From assembly GCA_947450675.1 (NCBI GenBank), contig CANFWI010000009.1:1-64000 (forward strand): a stretch of DNA of 64,000 nt. The letters run 5' to 3'. The DNA comes from Comamonadaceae bacterium. GTDB lineage: Bacteria > Pseudomonadota > Gammaproteobacteria > Burkholderiales > Burkholderiaceae_C. A program made the position numbers and the translations under genes. Shown here piece after piece: positions 30,547 to 39,152 of this stretch (positions within the stretch are counted from its first letter, which is position 1; the number at the start of each line of letters is the position of its first letter). Below the pieces are notes generated by a model, which was not told the origin of the DNA, did not search any database, and saw only the letters and a list, made by a program, of their open reading frames with translations.

Positions 30547-30852
30547 ATGCGCCGCGTACTGCTCACTTTGGTCATCGCTGGCAGCTTTGCAGCTGCCGCC
30601 GCAAACGTCCCACCCGTACAGCCCAACCAAGTTCCGACGCCCCCCCCGATCACGTTGAGCGTCATGGTCAAGGACAACAGCGCGCAATCTGGTCAGCGCG
30701 CAATCGCTGACGCGGCGACATCTGTGAGCCTGAAGCAAGCTTTGGCCCGCGCAGAAGATGACAGCAACGTGGGTATTTATGGGACGCTGTTGATCACCTT
30801 GGTCGTGATGGCCACGATTGCATTGCGACGCATCCGCACACGAAAGCCCTGA
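30547..30852 (+). CDS. Small secreted/membrane protein with N-terminal signal and C-terminal TM plus Arg-rich tail, first gene of EPS operon A
   Basis: 101 aa: MRRVLLTLVIAGSFAAAAANVPP...NVGIYGTLLITLVVMATIALRRIRTRKP; ends just before the flippase start. Confidence 0.65.
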   Translation: MRRVLLTLVIAGSFAAAAANVPPVQPNQVPTPPPITLSVMVKDNSAQSGQRAIADAATSVSLKQALARAEDDSNVGIYGTLLITLVVMATIALRRIRTRKP

Positions 30853-30854
30853 GC

Positions 30855-32375
30855 ATGAGTGGACTGGGCCAACCTAGTGTGGCGGCCGTGAAGTGGAGCA
30901 CGGTTGCGACGCTCGCCCGCTTTCTACTTCAGCTGTGTGCGCAAGTGATGCTGGCGCGCACTTTGGGGCCGGAGATTTTTGGCCTTTTCGCCATGGGCAT
31001 GGTGGTGTTGACTTTAGCGAGTTTTTTGACGGGCTTTGGCTTCAGCTGGAGCCTGCTGCAACGTGCTACCGTGCAAGCAGAAGACATTCGATTTGCATTG
31101 ACTTGGCAGGTCATCGTCGGCTTGATCACCACGACCTGGGTGTATTTTTTAGCCTCGTGGTTAGCGCTTTATTTCAAAGAACCCCGGGTGCAATTTGTCA
31201 TTGAGTGGCTGTCCTTGGCCTGCCTGCTGACGGCTGCCGCTGGGCCGGCCACCTACCTGCTGCAGCGGGACCTTAACTTTCGGGCCATCGGACTGATTCA
31301 GGTCGGCAGTTACGGTGCCGGCTACCTGCTGGTTGGTATTCCGATGGCTTGGCTGGGCTGGGGAGCTGCGTCACTGGTCGCCGCTTGGTTGGTGCAGGCC
31401 AGCGTCGTGTTGGTGGCGAGCTACGCGTTAAAACCGCACCCCTTACGGCCGCTACTTTGGTATGCCGGTGCCGCCACTGCGATCCGCACGGGACGCTCGG
31501 TTTTCATCACCAACATCGTCAACTGGTTGCTCAACAACATGGACCGCGTCTTGATCGGCCGCCTGCTGAACGCACAGGCGCTGGGCCTTTACAACGTGGC
31601 CTACAACATGGCGACCCTGCCTAACTCGCTGCTACTGGGCGCACTGCAACCAGCCTTTTTAGCGGCAGGTGCACAACTTCAAGATCAGCTGCCGCGCTTA
31701 GGACGTGTTTACCTGAACATGCTGGCGACGGTGTTGGTGCTGGTCTTGCCGGCCTTTGTTTTCTTGGCTTTGATATCGGATGATTTGGTGCGCTTGTTGT
31801 ATGGCCCGGCATGGCGTGAAGCCGGCTGGGTGTTGCAGATTTTATTTGTCAGCATGCCGGCTTATGTGGTGTGGGGTTTGTCGACGCCCGTGCTGTGGAA
31901 CACGGGCCGCCAGAACTTTGAGTTTGCGCTTCAACTGCCGCTGGTGCTGATCGGTGCCGCTGGCTTTTATGCCTTCGCGGGTCAAGGCTTGCGCAGCGCG
32001 GCCGGGGTGGCGGCAACGCTGCTGGTATTGCGCGCTGCGGTCATGAGTTTGGCGGCCATGCGCGCACTGCAACTCCGCTGGACGATTGTGTTGCCGCATG
32101 CTGTTCGTGGCGCATTGCTCAGCGGCCTCTGCGTCTTGGGGGTTTGGTCAGGGCACAACGCCACGTCGGGTTTTGACAGTCCGTGGCTGGCGCTGCTGGT
32201 CAGCGGACTGCTGACCCTGTGTGCAGTCGCCGTACCGATCCTGTGTCGACCGCAGCAACTGCTGGGTGCCGCCACCATCGACATGGTGCTCAGATTTTTC
32301 CCGCGACTCAGTCCCTTTTTAAACCGCAACGACTGGCTGTCACGTTCCGATGTGATCGGCGAACAACAAACTTAA
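30855..32375 (+). CDS. Polysaccharide flippase (MOP superfamily, Wzx/lipopolysaccharide biosynthesis protein)
   Basis: 506 aa, many TM segments; KWSTVATLARFLLQLCAQVMLARTLGPEIFGLFAMGMVVLTLASFL. Confidence 0.9.
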   Translation: MSGLGQPSVAAVKWSTVATLARFLLQLCAQVMLARTLGPEIFGLFAMGMVVLTLASFLTGFGFSWSLLQRATVQAEDIRFALTWQVIVGLITTTWVYFLASWLALYFKEPRVQFVIEWLSLACLLTAAAGPATYLLQRDLNFRAIGLIQVGSYGAGYLLVGIPMAWLGWGAASLVAAWLVQASVVLVASYALKPHPLRPLLWYAGAATAIRTGRSVFITNIVNWLLNNMDRVLIGRLLNAQALGLYNVAYNMATLPNSLLLGALQPAFLAAGAQLQDQLPRLGRVYLNMLATVLVLVLPAFVFLALISDDLVRLLYGPAWREAGWVLQILFVSMPAYVVWGLSTPVLWNTGRQNFEFALQLPLVLIGAAGFYAFAGQGLRSAAGVAATLLVLRAAVMSLAAMRALQLRWTIVLPHAVRGALLSGLCVLGVWSGHNATSGFDSPWLALLVSGLLTLCAVAVPILCRPQQLLGAATIDMVLRFFPRLSPFLNRNDWLSRSDVIGEQQT

Positions 32376-32390
32376 AACGCCAAGACTCTC

Positions 32391-33863
32391 ATGCACAACA
32401 CACTGAACACATTGGTTTTGGTCGGCGGCAGCATGCTGGCCGCACTGTTGGCCACGATCAGCATGGTTGGATCCGCACACATCATTGCCAGGCGCGAGCA
32501 GGGCTACATGCATCTTATTTTTTTCGCCATGCTGTTCTCTGTAGCCGCCGGCAGCTTGTTGTCGGGGCGTGACATCAGCAGCAACTTTTTGATTGAAGAG
32601 CAAGCACTGCCTGAAGCTAAAAACCTGTTCATGCTCATCCTGCAACCGATTATTTCGTTGCTGATTTTGGCGGTTTGTGGCGAGCGCATCATCGCCCATT
32701 GGCTGCAACGCCATGCAGTGCCGCCGGCATGGCTGCTGCTCATCGCTTTTTTTGTCTTTTGGGCCTGCACGGTTGCAGCGCCGGCCTTGTTCGGGGCTCA
32801 CCCGAAGCTGTCCCATGATGACGTTTACCCTCTGGTGATCGGGGTTGCCGCAACCCTCGCCTCAAGTCTGGAGCGAGATCAAGCGCTCAGGGCCGCACGC
32901 GATGCTATTTTTATATTCATGTTGCTGGGGCTGATGATGATGCCGATCAATCCTCACATGGTCTTGGACAGTGCCTACACCCAGGGGCTGATACCCGGGC
33001 TTCCGCGTCTGGCGGGGCTGTCGCCGCATCCTGTCGGCATGGGCTTGCTGTCGCAGTTGGGTCTGCTGTGCTTGATGGCTCGCCCCTACCAACATCGTTG
33101 GCTCAACCGCTTGGCTTGGACGGCCGGACTGACGAGCCTTTTCTTGGCGCAATCCAAAACGGCTTGGCTGGCATTTTTTCTCTGCGCGGGTACGCTGCTG
33201 GCCGTACAACGTGGGCCTGCTGTGTGGCGCCGTGTCTCCGATCCGATGCGTCCTGCTGCCGGCATGACAGCTCTGGTTGGCGTCATGCTGGCCGTGGTGA
33301 TGCTGACCGCCATACTGACTTATGGCGACTTGAGCGAACGCATCAGCGCCTTCATCAATACGCCGGAAGGGGCGCAGCTGACATCGCTGACGGGGCGCGA
33401 CCGCATTTGGGCCATTGCCTTTGACGAATGGCAGCGCAACCCTGTATTTGGCTACGGCCCAAGCATTTGGGATGAAGCCTTTCGGGTCAGCATCAACATG
33501 TCCAACGCCTCGCACGGACACAACCAATTCATGGACACGCTGTCCCGCGCCGGCACGGTGGGGGCCATAGGCCTGACGCTTTATTCGATCGTCTTACTCA
33601 TCCTGTCGTTGCGTTTCACACGCGCGACACAGGGTTTGTCTTTGGCCTTGTTATTGACTTTGATGTTGCGCTCTATCAGTGAGGTGCCTTTGCTGATGTT
33701 CGGTTATTCGACTGAGATGTTCATTCATGTGCTGTTGCTGATGGTGCTAGCGGCCGCTCTCCAAGAAGCGCGTCAAGCAAGGCCCCTTTCAGCTCAAACT
33801 CCATCCAAACCTTTGAACAGATCGCCCCTCGGTTCATTGGCAACAGCACGGTTCAGCCCATGA
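32391..33863 (+). CDS. O-antigen ligase/polymerase family protein (Wzy-like)
   Basis: 490 aa, polytopic; LTGRDRIWAIAFDEWQRNPVFGYGPSIWDEAFR...HGHNQFMDTLSRAG motif typical of the O-antigen ligase/polymerase family. Confidence 0.87.
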   Translation: MHNTLNTLVLVGGSMLAALLATISMVGSAHIIARREQGYMHLIFFAMLFSVAAGSLLSGRDISSNFLIEEQALPEAKNLFMLILQPIISLLILAVCGERIIAHWLQRHAVPPAWLLLIAFFVFWACTVAAPALFGAHPKLSHDDVYPLVIGVAATLASSLERDQALRAARDAIFIFMLLGLMMMPINPHMVLDSAYTQGLIPGLPRLAGLSPHPVGMGLLSQLGLLCLMARPYQHRWLNRLAWTAGLTSLFLAQSKTAWLAFFLCAGTLLAVQRGPAVWRRVSDPMRPAAGMTALVGVMLAVVMLTAILTYGDLSERISAFINTPEGAQLTSLTGRDRIWAIAFDEWQRNPVFGYGPSIWDEAFRVSINMSNASHGHNQFMDTLSRAGTVGAIGLTLYSIVLLILSLRFTRATQGLSLALLLTLMLRSISEVPLLMFGYSTEMFIHVLLLMVLAAALQEARQARPLSAQTPSKPLNRSPLGSLATARFSP

Positions 33864-34831
33864 AATTCACTGTCCTGATTCCGCTTTACAACAAGGCTGC
33901 GTACATTCGAAACACGCTTGAATCCGTGTTGGCGCAGACCTTCACCGATTTCGAAATTCTGGTGATCGATGATGGTTCCACCGATGCTGGCGCCCATGTT
34001 GTGGAAGATTTTTCGGACGACCGCATACGGCTGATTCATCAGCGCAATGCTGGCGTTTCGGCCGCACGCAACCGAGGCATTGCAGAAGCCCGCGGCGATT
34101 GGGTGGCTTTTTTAGATGCCGACGATTGGCAGCACCCTGAATTTTTAGCCGCGCTGGTGTTGGCTCAAACAACTTGCCCAGAGGCCTGCGCGGTGGCCAC
34201 TGATTTTTTGCGCTTCCCTCACACCGAAGGCGCTTGGCCGCCCCATTGGGCTTTACCGAGCAGTCAACCGCAGATTGAACTCATCACCGACCTGTCTGCG
34301 CGCTGGATGCACGGCCCTTCCCTGTGCAGCAGCTCGGTGGCCGTGAGGCGCGACTTGCTGCAATCTATGCAGCCGTGTTTTCCGGTGGGTGAGTCGGTTG
34401 GCGAAGACCTTGATTTATGGTTTCGATTGAGCGAGAAAACACCTATTGCGCTGGTCCATGTGCCATTGGCAGCCTACCGTGAGGCGGTCGCGGGAAGCCT
34501 CAGCACGCAGCACAACATATCAAACGTTCCACCGTTTTTTGAACGCATCCGTGACCGCGCCCTGTCGGGGCAGATGACGCCGACCCAGCGTCGATCGGCC
34601 CTGTGGCTGGTGGCCCAGCATGAAGTCACCTTGGCACGCATGGCCATCACCGCAGGCCAGCGCGCACTCAGTCTGCGCTGGCTGATACGCGGCCGCCATG
34701 CAGCACGAGGACAACGCTGGTGGCTGACGCTGGCCATGACGCTTTTTTTCCCCTACCACTTGGTCAGCCGTTGGCAGGTCTGGCGCATTCAACGCGGCAG
34801 ACAGGTCGCCCCCATGAACGAGGCGAGATGA
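33860..34831 (+). CDS. Glycosyltransferase family 2
   Basis: MKFTVLIPLYNKAAYIRNTLESVLAQTFTDFEILVIDDGSTDAG...VAFLDADDW; ATGA overlap with the upstream gene. Confidence 0.93.
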   Translation: MKFTVLIPLYNKAAYIRNTLESVLAQTFTDFEILVIDDGSTDAGAHVVEDFSDDRIRLIHQRNAGVSAARNRGIAEARGDWVAFLDADDWQHPEFLAALVLAQTTCPEACAVATDFLRFPHTEGAWPPHWALPSSQPQIELITDLSARWMHGPSLCSSSVAVRRDLLQSMQPCFPVGESVGEDLDLWFRLSEKTPIALVHVPLAAYREAVAGSLSTQHNISNVPPFFERIRDRALSGQMTPTQRRSALWLVAQHEVTLARMAITAGQRALSLRWLIRGRHAARGQRWWLTLAMTLFFPYHLVSRWQVWRIQRGRQVAPMNEAR

Positions 34832-34835
34832 ATCC

Positions 34836-35972
34836 ATGCAACATGACCCATTTTTTTTTGAGAAAACCAGCAGTCGTCAGCACCCGCCCAGCGCAGACGG
34901 GTCTTGCCCCGTGTCCATCATCATCAAAGCGCTGAACGAGGAAGAAGGCATCGCGACCACCCTTGAAAGCGCGCTGCGCGCAGTTCAAGTCGTCGGCGGA
35001 GAAGTGATTCTGGCGGACTCGTGCTCCACCGACCGAACCGTAGAGATCGCCCGTGGCTACCCCGTTCGCATCGTGCAATTGGCGCATGCGGACGAGCGTT
35101 GTTGTGGCGTCGGCCCGCAGTTGGGTTATCAGTTGGCACGCGGCGAATTTCTTTACTTGGTCGACGGCGACATGCAGCTCGTTGACGGTTTTTTGGAACA
35201 AGCGTTGTCGTTCATGCGCAGCCACCCAGACATCGCGGGCGTCGGTGGTCGCGTGCTGGAGATGAACCTTGACAACCCGGAATACCAGACCCGCAACGAC
35301 CACTGGGCGCAAGAAAAATCGGGGGCGTCAAGTCGACTCGACTGCGGTGGCCTCTACCGGCGTAGCGCCATCCAAGCCGTCGGCTATTTTTCTGACCGCA
35401 ACCTGCACAGCTACGAAGAGTTTGATTTGGCAGCGCGTCTGCGAACGCTGGGCTGGGGCCTGTGGCGCTTACCGGTCGATGCTGTCAGCCATTACGGTCA
35501 CACCACGCGCCCCTACCAACTGCTCTGGCGACGTTGGCACAGCGGCTATCTCTGGGGACTCGGTGAGATGCTACGGGCCAGCGCCCGCGGACCACAACAA
35601 AGGCTGAGACTGGCCCTCCAAGAGATTCACGAAATCCGCCTTTACACCGCGGTGTTGATATGGTGGATGGTCTTGTTGGCGCTGCTGTGCTTGCCCGCCT
35701 CTCCACCAGTCCGCGTCGGTGCGATGGCGATCCTGCTGCTTGCACCGCTGGCACTGATGACCTGGCGCAAGCGATCGCTGGCGCGTGGACTCTATGCGGT
35801 GACCGCGTGGTGTTTCAATGCCGCCGGCATGGTGCGCGGCTTGCTGCAAAAACCCCGCTTCTCACAACCTATTGCCGACAGCCGCCTGCTGCAAGACGCC
35901 AGTCCCATCGAGCCACAGCCATCCGCAAACTCGACCTCAACAACCCGCGCAGAAAGCTTGTATGCCCTTTGA
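34836..35972 (+). CDS. Glycosyltransferase family 2 with C-terminal membrane segments
   Basis: PVSIIIKALNEEEGIATTLESALRAVQVVGGEVILADSCSTDRTVEIARGYPVRIVQL...YLVDGDMQL. Confidence 0.92.
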   Translation: MQHDPFFFEKTSSRQHPPSADGSCPVSIIIKALNEEEGIATTLESALRAVQVVGGEVILADSCSTDRTVEIARGYPVRIVQLAHADERCCGVGPQLGYQLARGEFLYLVDGDMQLVDGFLEQALSFMRSHPDIAGVGGRVLEMNLDNPEYQTRNDHWAQEKSGASSRLDCGGLYRRSAIQAVGYFSDRNLHSYEEFDLAARLRTLGWGLWRLPVDAVSHYGHTTRPYQLLWRRWHSGYLWGLGEMLRASARGPQQRLRLALQEIHEIRLYTAVLIWWMVLLALLCLPASPPVRVGAMAILLLAPLALMTWRKRSLARGLYAVTAWCFNAAGMVRGLLQKPRFSQPIADSRLLQDASPIEPQPSANSTSTTRAESLYAL

Positions 35973-37155
35973 CGCCTTGCCGCATCCTGCGCAGACCAAA
36001 CACCAGCGACGCACCATCTTCATCGCCGGCCCCTCCACGCCCAAGGGTGGCGGTATGTTCAGGGTCGCAGACTATTTGGTGCAGTCGCAAGCACGCCCTT
36101 TGTCGCCCAACACCGAAGCGGCTGAATTGCGCTTGCTGGACACCCGTGGTGACGGCAGTGCGTTGTCCTCGCTGGGGGTACTGACACAAGCGCTTGGCAA
36201 GCTGCTGATATGCCGGCTCCGAGGCGAGTTGGCCGGGGTGCACGTGAATGTGGCCGAGCGGCTCAGCCTGTTCCGAAAAGGCATGTTGATCGCCGCCAGT
36301 CGGGCGCTGGGGGTGCCGGTCGTGCTGCATTTGCACGCGGCCCAGTTGCATCATTTGTACCCGGGCCTGCCGCGCCCGTTGCAAGCGCTGACGCGCTGGG
36401 TTTTTTCATTGCCGCAAAGTTGCGTGGTGCTGGGACAGGTCAGCCGGCAGTTTGTCATTGAGCAACTCGGCGTGCCAGCACAGCGGGTGGAGATCATCAA
36501 CAACGGTGTGCCCGAGCCGGCTGAAACCAGGCGGCAGTCAGAGCCAGACGGCGTACAACGCGTCTTGTTTGTGGGCAATTTGTCTGAGAGAAAAGGGGTT
36601 TCAGACCTGCTGGCGGCACTGGCCCGGCCCGGCTTCGACAGACGCCAAATGGAAGTGCAGATCGCCGGTGGCGGTGATGTGGCGAGCTACCAGGCGCGCG
36701 CCAACGCCTTGGGGTTGAAGAACTTGGTGCATTTTTCAGGCTGGGTCGGCCAGCCAGAGGTGGCGCGGCTGATGGCCGCAGCGGACGTGCTGGTGTTGCC
36801 GTCCTATGACGAAGGCCTGCCACTGGTGATTCTCGAAGCACTGGCCAATGGTGTCGCCGTGGTCTGCAGCCCGGTCGGCGAAATCGACTCCGTTCTCACC
36901 GATGGCCTCGACGCTGTTTTTGTGGCACCGGGTGATCAGCACGGCTTGGCCGAGGGTTTGCAACGGGTGCTGCGAAACCCGGTTTTGCGGGAGACGCTAG
37001 AGAAAAATGGTCGCCAGCTTTATACGCAAAAGTTTTCAGTGCAACAATTTTTTTCAGAAGTAGCCCGGTTGCACCAGCGCCATTTCGGCACCTCAGCCCA
37101 GAGCCCGTCAAGCGACTACACCACCGCAACGGTCAGCGTTGTTGAACCCATCTGA
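35962..37155 (+). CDS. Glycosyltransferase family 4
   Basis: Start at ATG 35962; RVLFVGNLSERKGVSDLLAAL, ADVLVLPSYDEGLPLVILEALANGVAVVCSPVGE. Confidence 0.92.
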   Translation: MPFDALPHPAQTKHQRRTIFIAGPSTPKGGGMFRVADYLVQSQARPLSPNTEAAELRLLDTRGDGSALSSLGVLTQALGKLLICRLRGELAGVHVNVAERLSLFRKGMLIAASRALGVPVVLHLHAAQLHHLYPGLPRPLQALTRWVFSLPQSCVVLGQVSRQFVIEQLGVPAQRVEIINNGVPEPAETRRQSEPDGVQRVLFVGNLSERKGVSDLLAALARPGFDRRQMEVQIAGGGDVASYQARANALGLKNLVHFSGWVGQPEVARLMAAADVLVLPSYDEGLPLVILEALANGVAVVCSPVGEIDSVLTDGLDAVFVAPGDQHGLAEGLQRVLRNPVLRETLEKNGRQLYTQKFSVQQFFSEVARLHQRHFGTSAQSPSSDYTTATVSVVEPI

Positions 37156-38260
37156 GTCGCAGGGCACGGAGCAAAAAAATCGGATTTCCGAGGACGTAAC
37201 GACGGAACAACCGAGTCGGCTCTTGCCCCAAACGATACAGCCATTCCAAGCCCAAACGGCGCATCCACAACGGCGCACGCGGCGTCTTGCCGCCCAAAAA
37301 ATCAATGATCGCGCCGCCGCACACAATCAGACAAGGTTGCGTCAGGGCAGCACGCAGAGCACAGGCCACTTCTTCTTGTCGCGGCATGCCCATGCCCAGC
37401 ACGATCAGCTCGCTTTCATGGGCGCGCACCAAGGCCAAGTAATAGTTTGGCCCCATGAAGCCGTGCGCTTTGGCGGCGCGTCTGTCGTGCTCTAGTTCGT
37501 TCTGCACAGCACCTGCAGCCCGCGTCAGGTAAGGCTCTTGCGTGCCCAACAAAGCGATGGCACGGCCGTGGAATTGACGAATCAAACGCGGGATCAGATC
37601 GGTCCCATTGAGGTTCTGACCGGGCGCCATGCCGAGCATTTTATAAAGCACCGACATGCCAGAGCCGTCGCGAAGCAAGATGTCAGCGGAGATCAGCGAC
37701 TCAAAAAAATCGGCGTCGTGGGCTGCTGAATTCATGGCGTGCGCGTTGACAAAGGCCAACACCGTCGGTCGTTTAGGTTGGTCCAGCTGACGCAGCAAGC
37801 TGGCCTCATCCGCATTGACAGGGACACGCTGGATTTTTGTCAGCAAAGCCTGCCAGCGATGGACCCATGCGTCGCCATCAGCCCTGCGGTAGGCCCAACC
37901 CATGAACACCGCTCCCAGCGAACCACCGACCAAATCGGCGAGCAGGTCTTCCCAGTCAGCGGTTCTGCCCGGCAAGCGCAGCTGGTGCAATTCGTCCATG
38001 GAGCCCACCACCAGCGCCCCCAATAGGCTGAACAACAGCAAGCGCCCGCCGCGCGCGCCCGAGGCCACACCGGCCGCCGCACCAATCACCGCAAATACGC
38101 TGGCGTGCGCCAGCAAATCCCACGGCGGCGTGAACAAGCCAACCGCCACGGGCTGCGCACCGCCAACATACAAGCCCGCAGCAACGGCGACCACGCTCAG
38201 CGCGGCCCACCATCGCAAACTGGTTGGCGGATGAAAGACCTGGCCACATGGCTCAAACAT
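37133..38260 (-). CDS. VanZ-like membrane domain fused to a WecG/TagA/CpsF-family glycosyltransferase
   Basis: N-term VanZ-like DELHQLRLPGRTADWEDLLADLVGGSLG; C-term FVNAHAMNSAAHDADFFESLISADILLRDGSGMSVLYKMLG...NGTDLIPRL...LGMGMPRQEEVA...VCGGAIIDFLGGKTPRAPLWMRRLGLEWLYRLGQEPTRLFRRYVLGNPIFL. Confidence 0.9.
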   Translation of the reverse strand: MFEPCGQVFHPPTSLRWWAALSVVAVAAGLYVGGAQPVAVGLFTPPWDLLAHASVFAVIGAAAGVASGARGGRLLLFSLLGALVVGSMDELHQLRLPGRTADWEDLLADLVGGSLGAVFMGWAYRRADGDAWVHRWQALLTKIQRVPVNADEASLLRQLDQPKRPTVLAFVNAHAMNSAAHDADFFESLISADILLRDGSGMSVLYKMLGMAPGQNLNGTDLIPRLIRQFHGRAIALLGTQEPYLTRAAGAVQNELEHDRRAAKAHGFMGPNYYLALVRAHESELIVLGMGMPRQEEVACALRAALTQPCLIVCGGAIIDFLGGKTPRAPLWMRRLGLEWLYRLGQEPTRLFRRYVLGNPIFLLRALRLRWVQQR

Positions 38261-39152
38261 CGTTCAGCACAGAGCCGAGAACCGTCACCCCAAACTCACG
38301 CAAGCCTTGGGTCAAGTGGGCCATTTGTGGCACCGAACTGCGGCCTTGCCGTGCCACCAACAAAGCGGCACCTGCACGCGCGGCAACGGTGTGCGCATCA
38401 GAGTACGCATTGGCCGCCGGTGTGTCGATGATGATGACGTCAAAACTTTCACCCATCGACTGCAACAAGCTCGAGAAATGTTGGCGCCCCAGCAATTCCT
38501 GGGGATTCGGTGGCATCACGCCAGCCGGCAACACAGACAAATCACGCAACTCAGAGATGTCGACGACGGCGTCTGGACCCGCCCGCCCGACCAACATATC
38601 GGACAGGCCAGCGCGCGCCCCGAGGTTGAACAGCTGGTGCTGCCGGGGGCTGCGCAAGTCCGCGTCGATCAGCAGGGTGCGCTCACCCAATTGGGAGAAA
38701 GCGATCGCTAAATTAGCCGCCAAGTAGCTTCTTCCTTCACCCTCGCCGGCGCTCGAAATCGCTAAGCTCCGGCGCTCGGCGCCCGTGTCAAACCAGCGCA
38801 GCATCAACTGGCTGCGCAAGGCACGCAGATCTTCTGCCGCCCGGCTGGCCGGCTCGTAAGCGGCAAACAGTTCCCGGCTCAGTTGGCAGTCATCGGACAA
38901 ATACGAGTAGTCAAACTGCACCGACAAGGCATAGCGCACATCGTCTTCAGTCAGCAGACCCAAGGCCTGGCCTGCATCACCAAAACGAACCCGAGTGCCT
39001 TTCTGAAACGACATGATGCGATCAACATCAATGGCTTTCAGGCGCTCAGCATCCAGCAAAATTTCACCGAAAAATCGACCTGCGCCAGTGGCTGATTGAC
39101 GCGGTACCGCCAGCGGAACCGACCGAACGACTTGAGTGTGGCTGAGGGTCAT
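38253..39152 (-). CDS. epsG: Chain-length determinant tyrosine kinase EpsG-like
   Basis: SSAGEGEGRSYLAANLAIAFSQLGERTLLIDADLRSPRQHQLF (modified Walker A/A'), DVIIIDTPAA; between the EpsF-like gene and the VanZ-WecG gene. Confidence 0.88.
   Translation of the reverse strand: MTLSHTQVVRSVPLAVPRQSATGAGRFFGEILLDAERLKAIDVDRIMSFQKGTRVRFGDAGQALGLLTEDDVRYALSVQFDYSYLSDDCQLSRELFAAYEPASRAAEDLRALRSQLMLRWFDTGAERRSLAISSAGEGEGRSYLAANLAIAFSQLGERTLLIDADLRSPRQHQLFNLGARAGLSDMLVGRAGPDAVVDISELRDLSVLPAGVMPPNPQELLGRQHFSSLLQSMGESFDVIIIDTPAANAYSDAHTVAARAGAALLVARQGRSSVPQMAHLTQGLREFGVTVLGSVLNDV

Noticed and set aside
30547-30852. Possible PEP-CTERM sorting substrate
   Set aside because: C-terminal TM and basic tail are present but no PEP-like motif precedes the TM and no exosortase is in the window; kept only as a weak finding.
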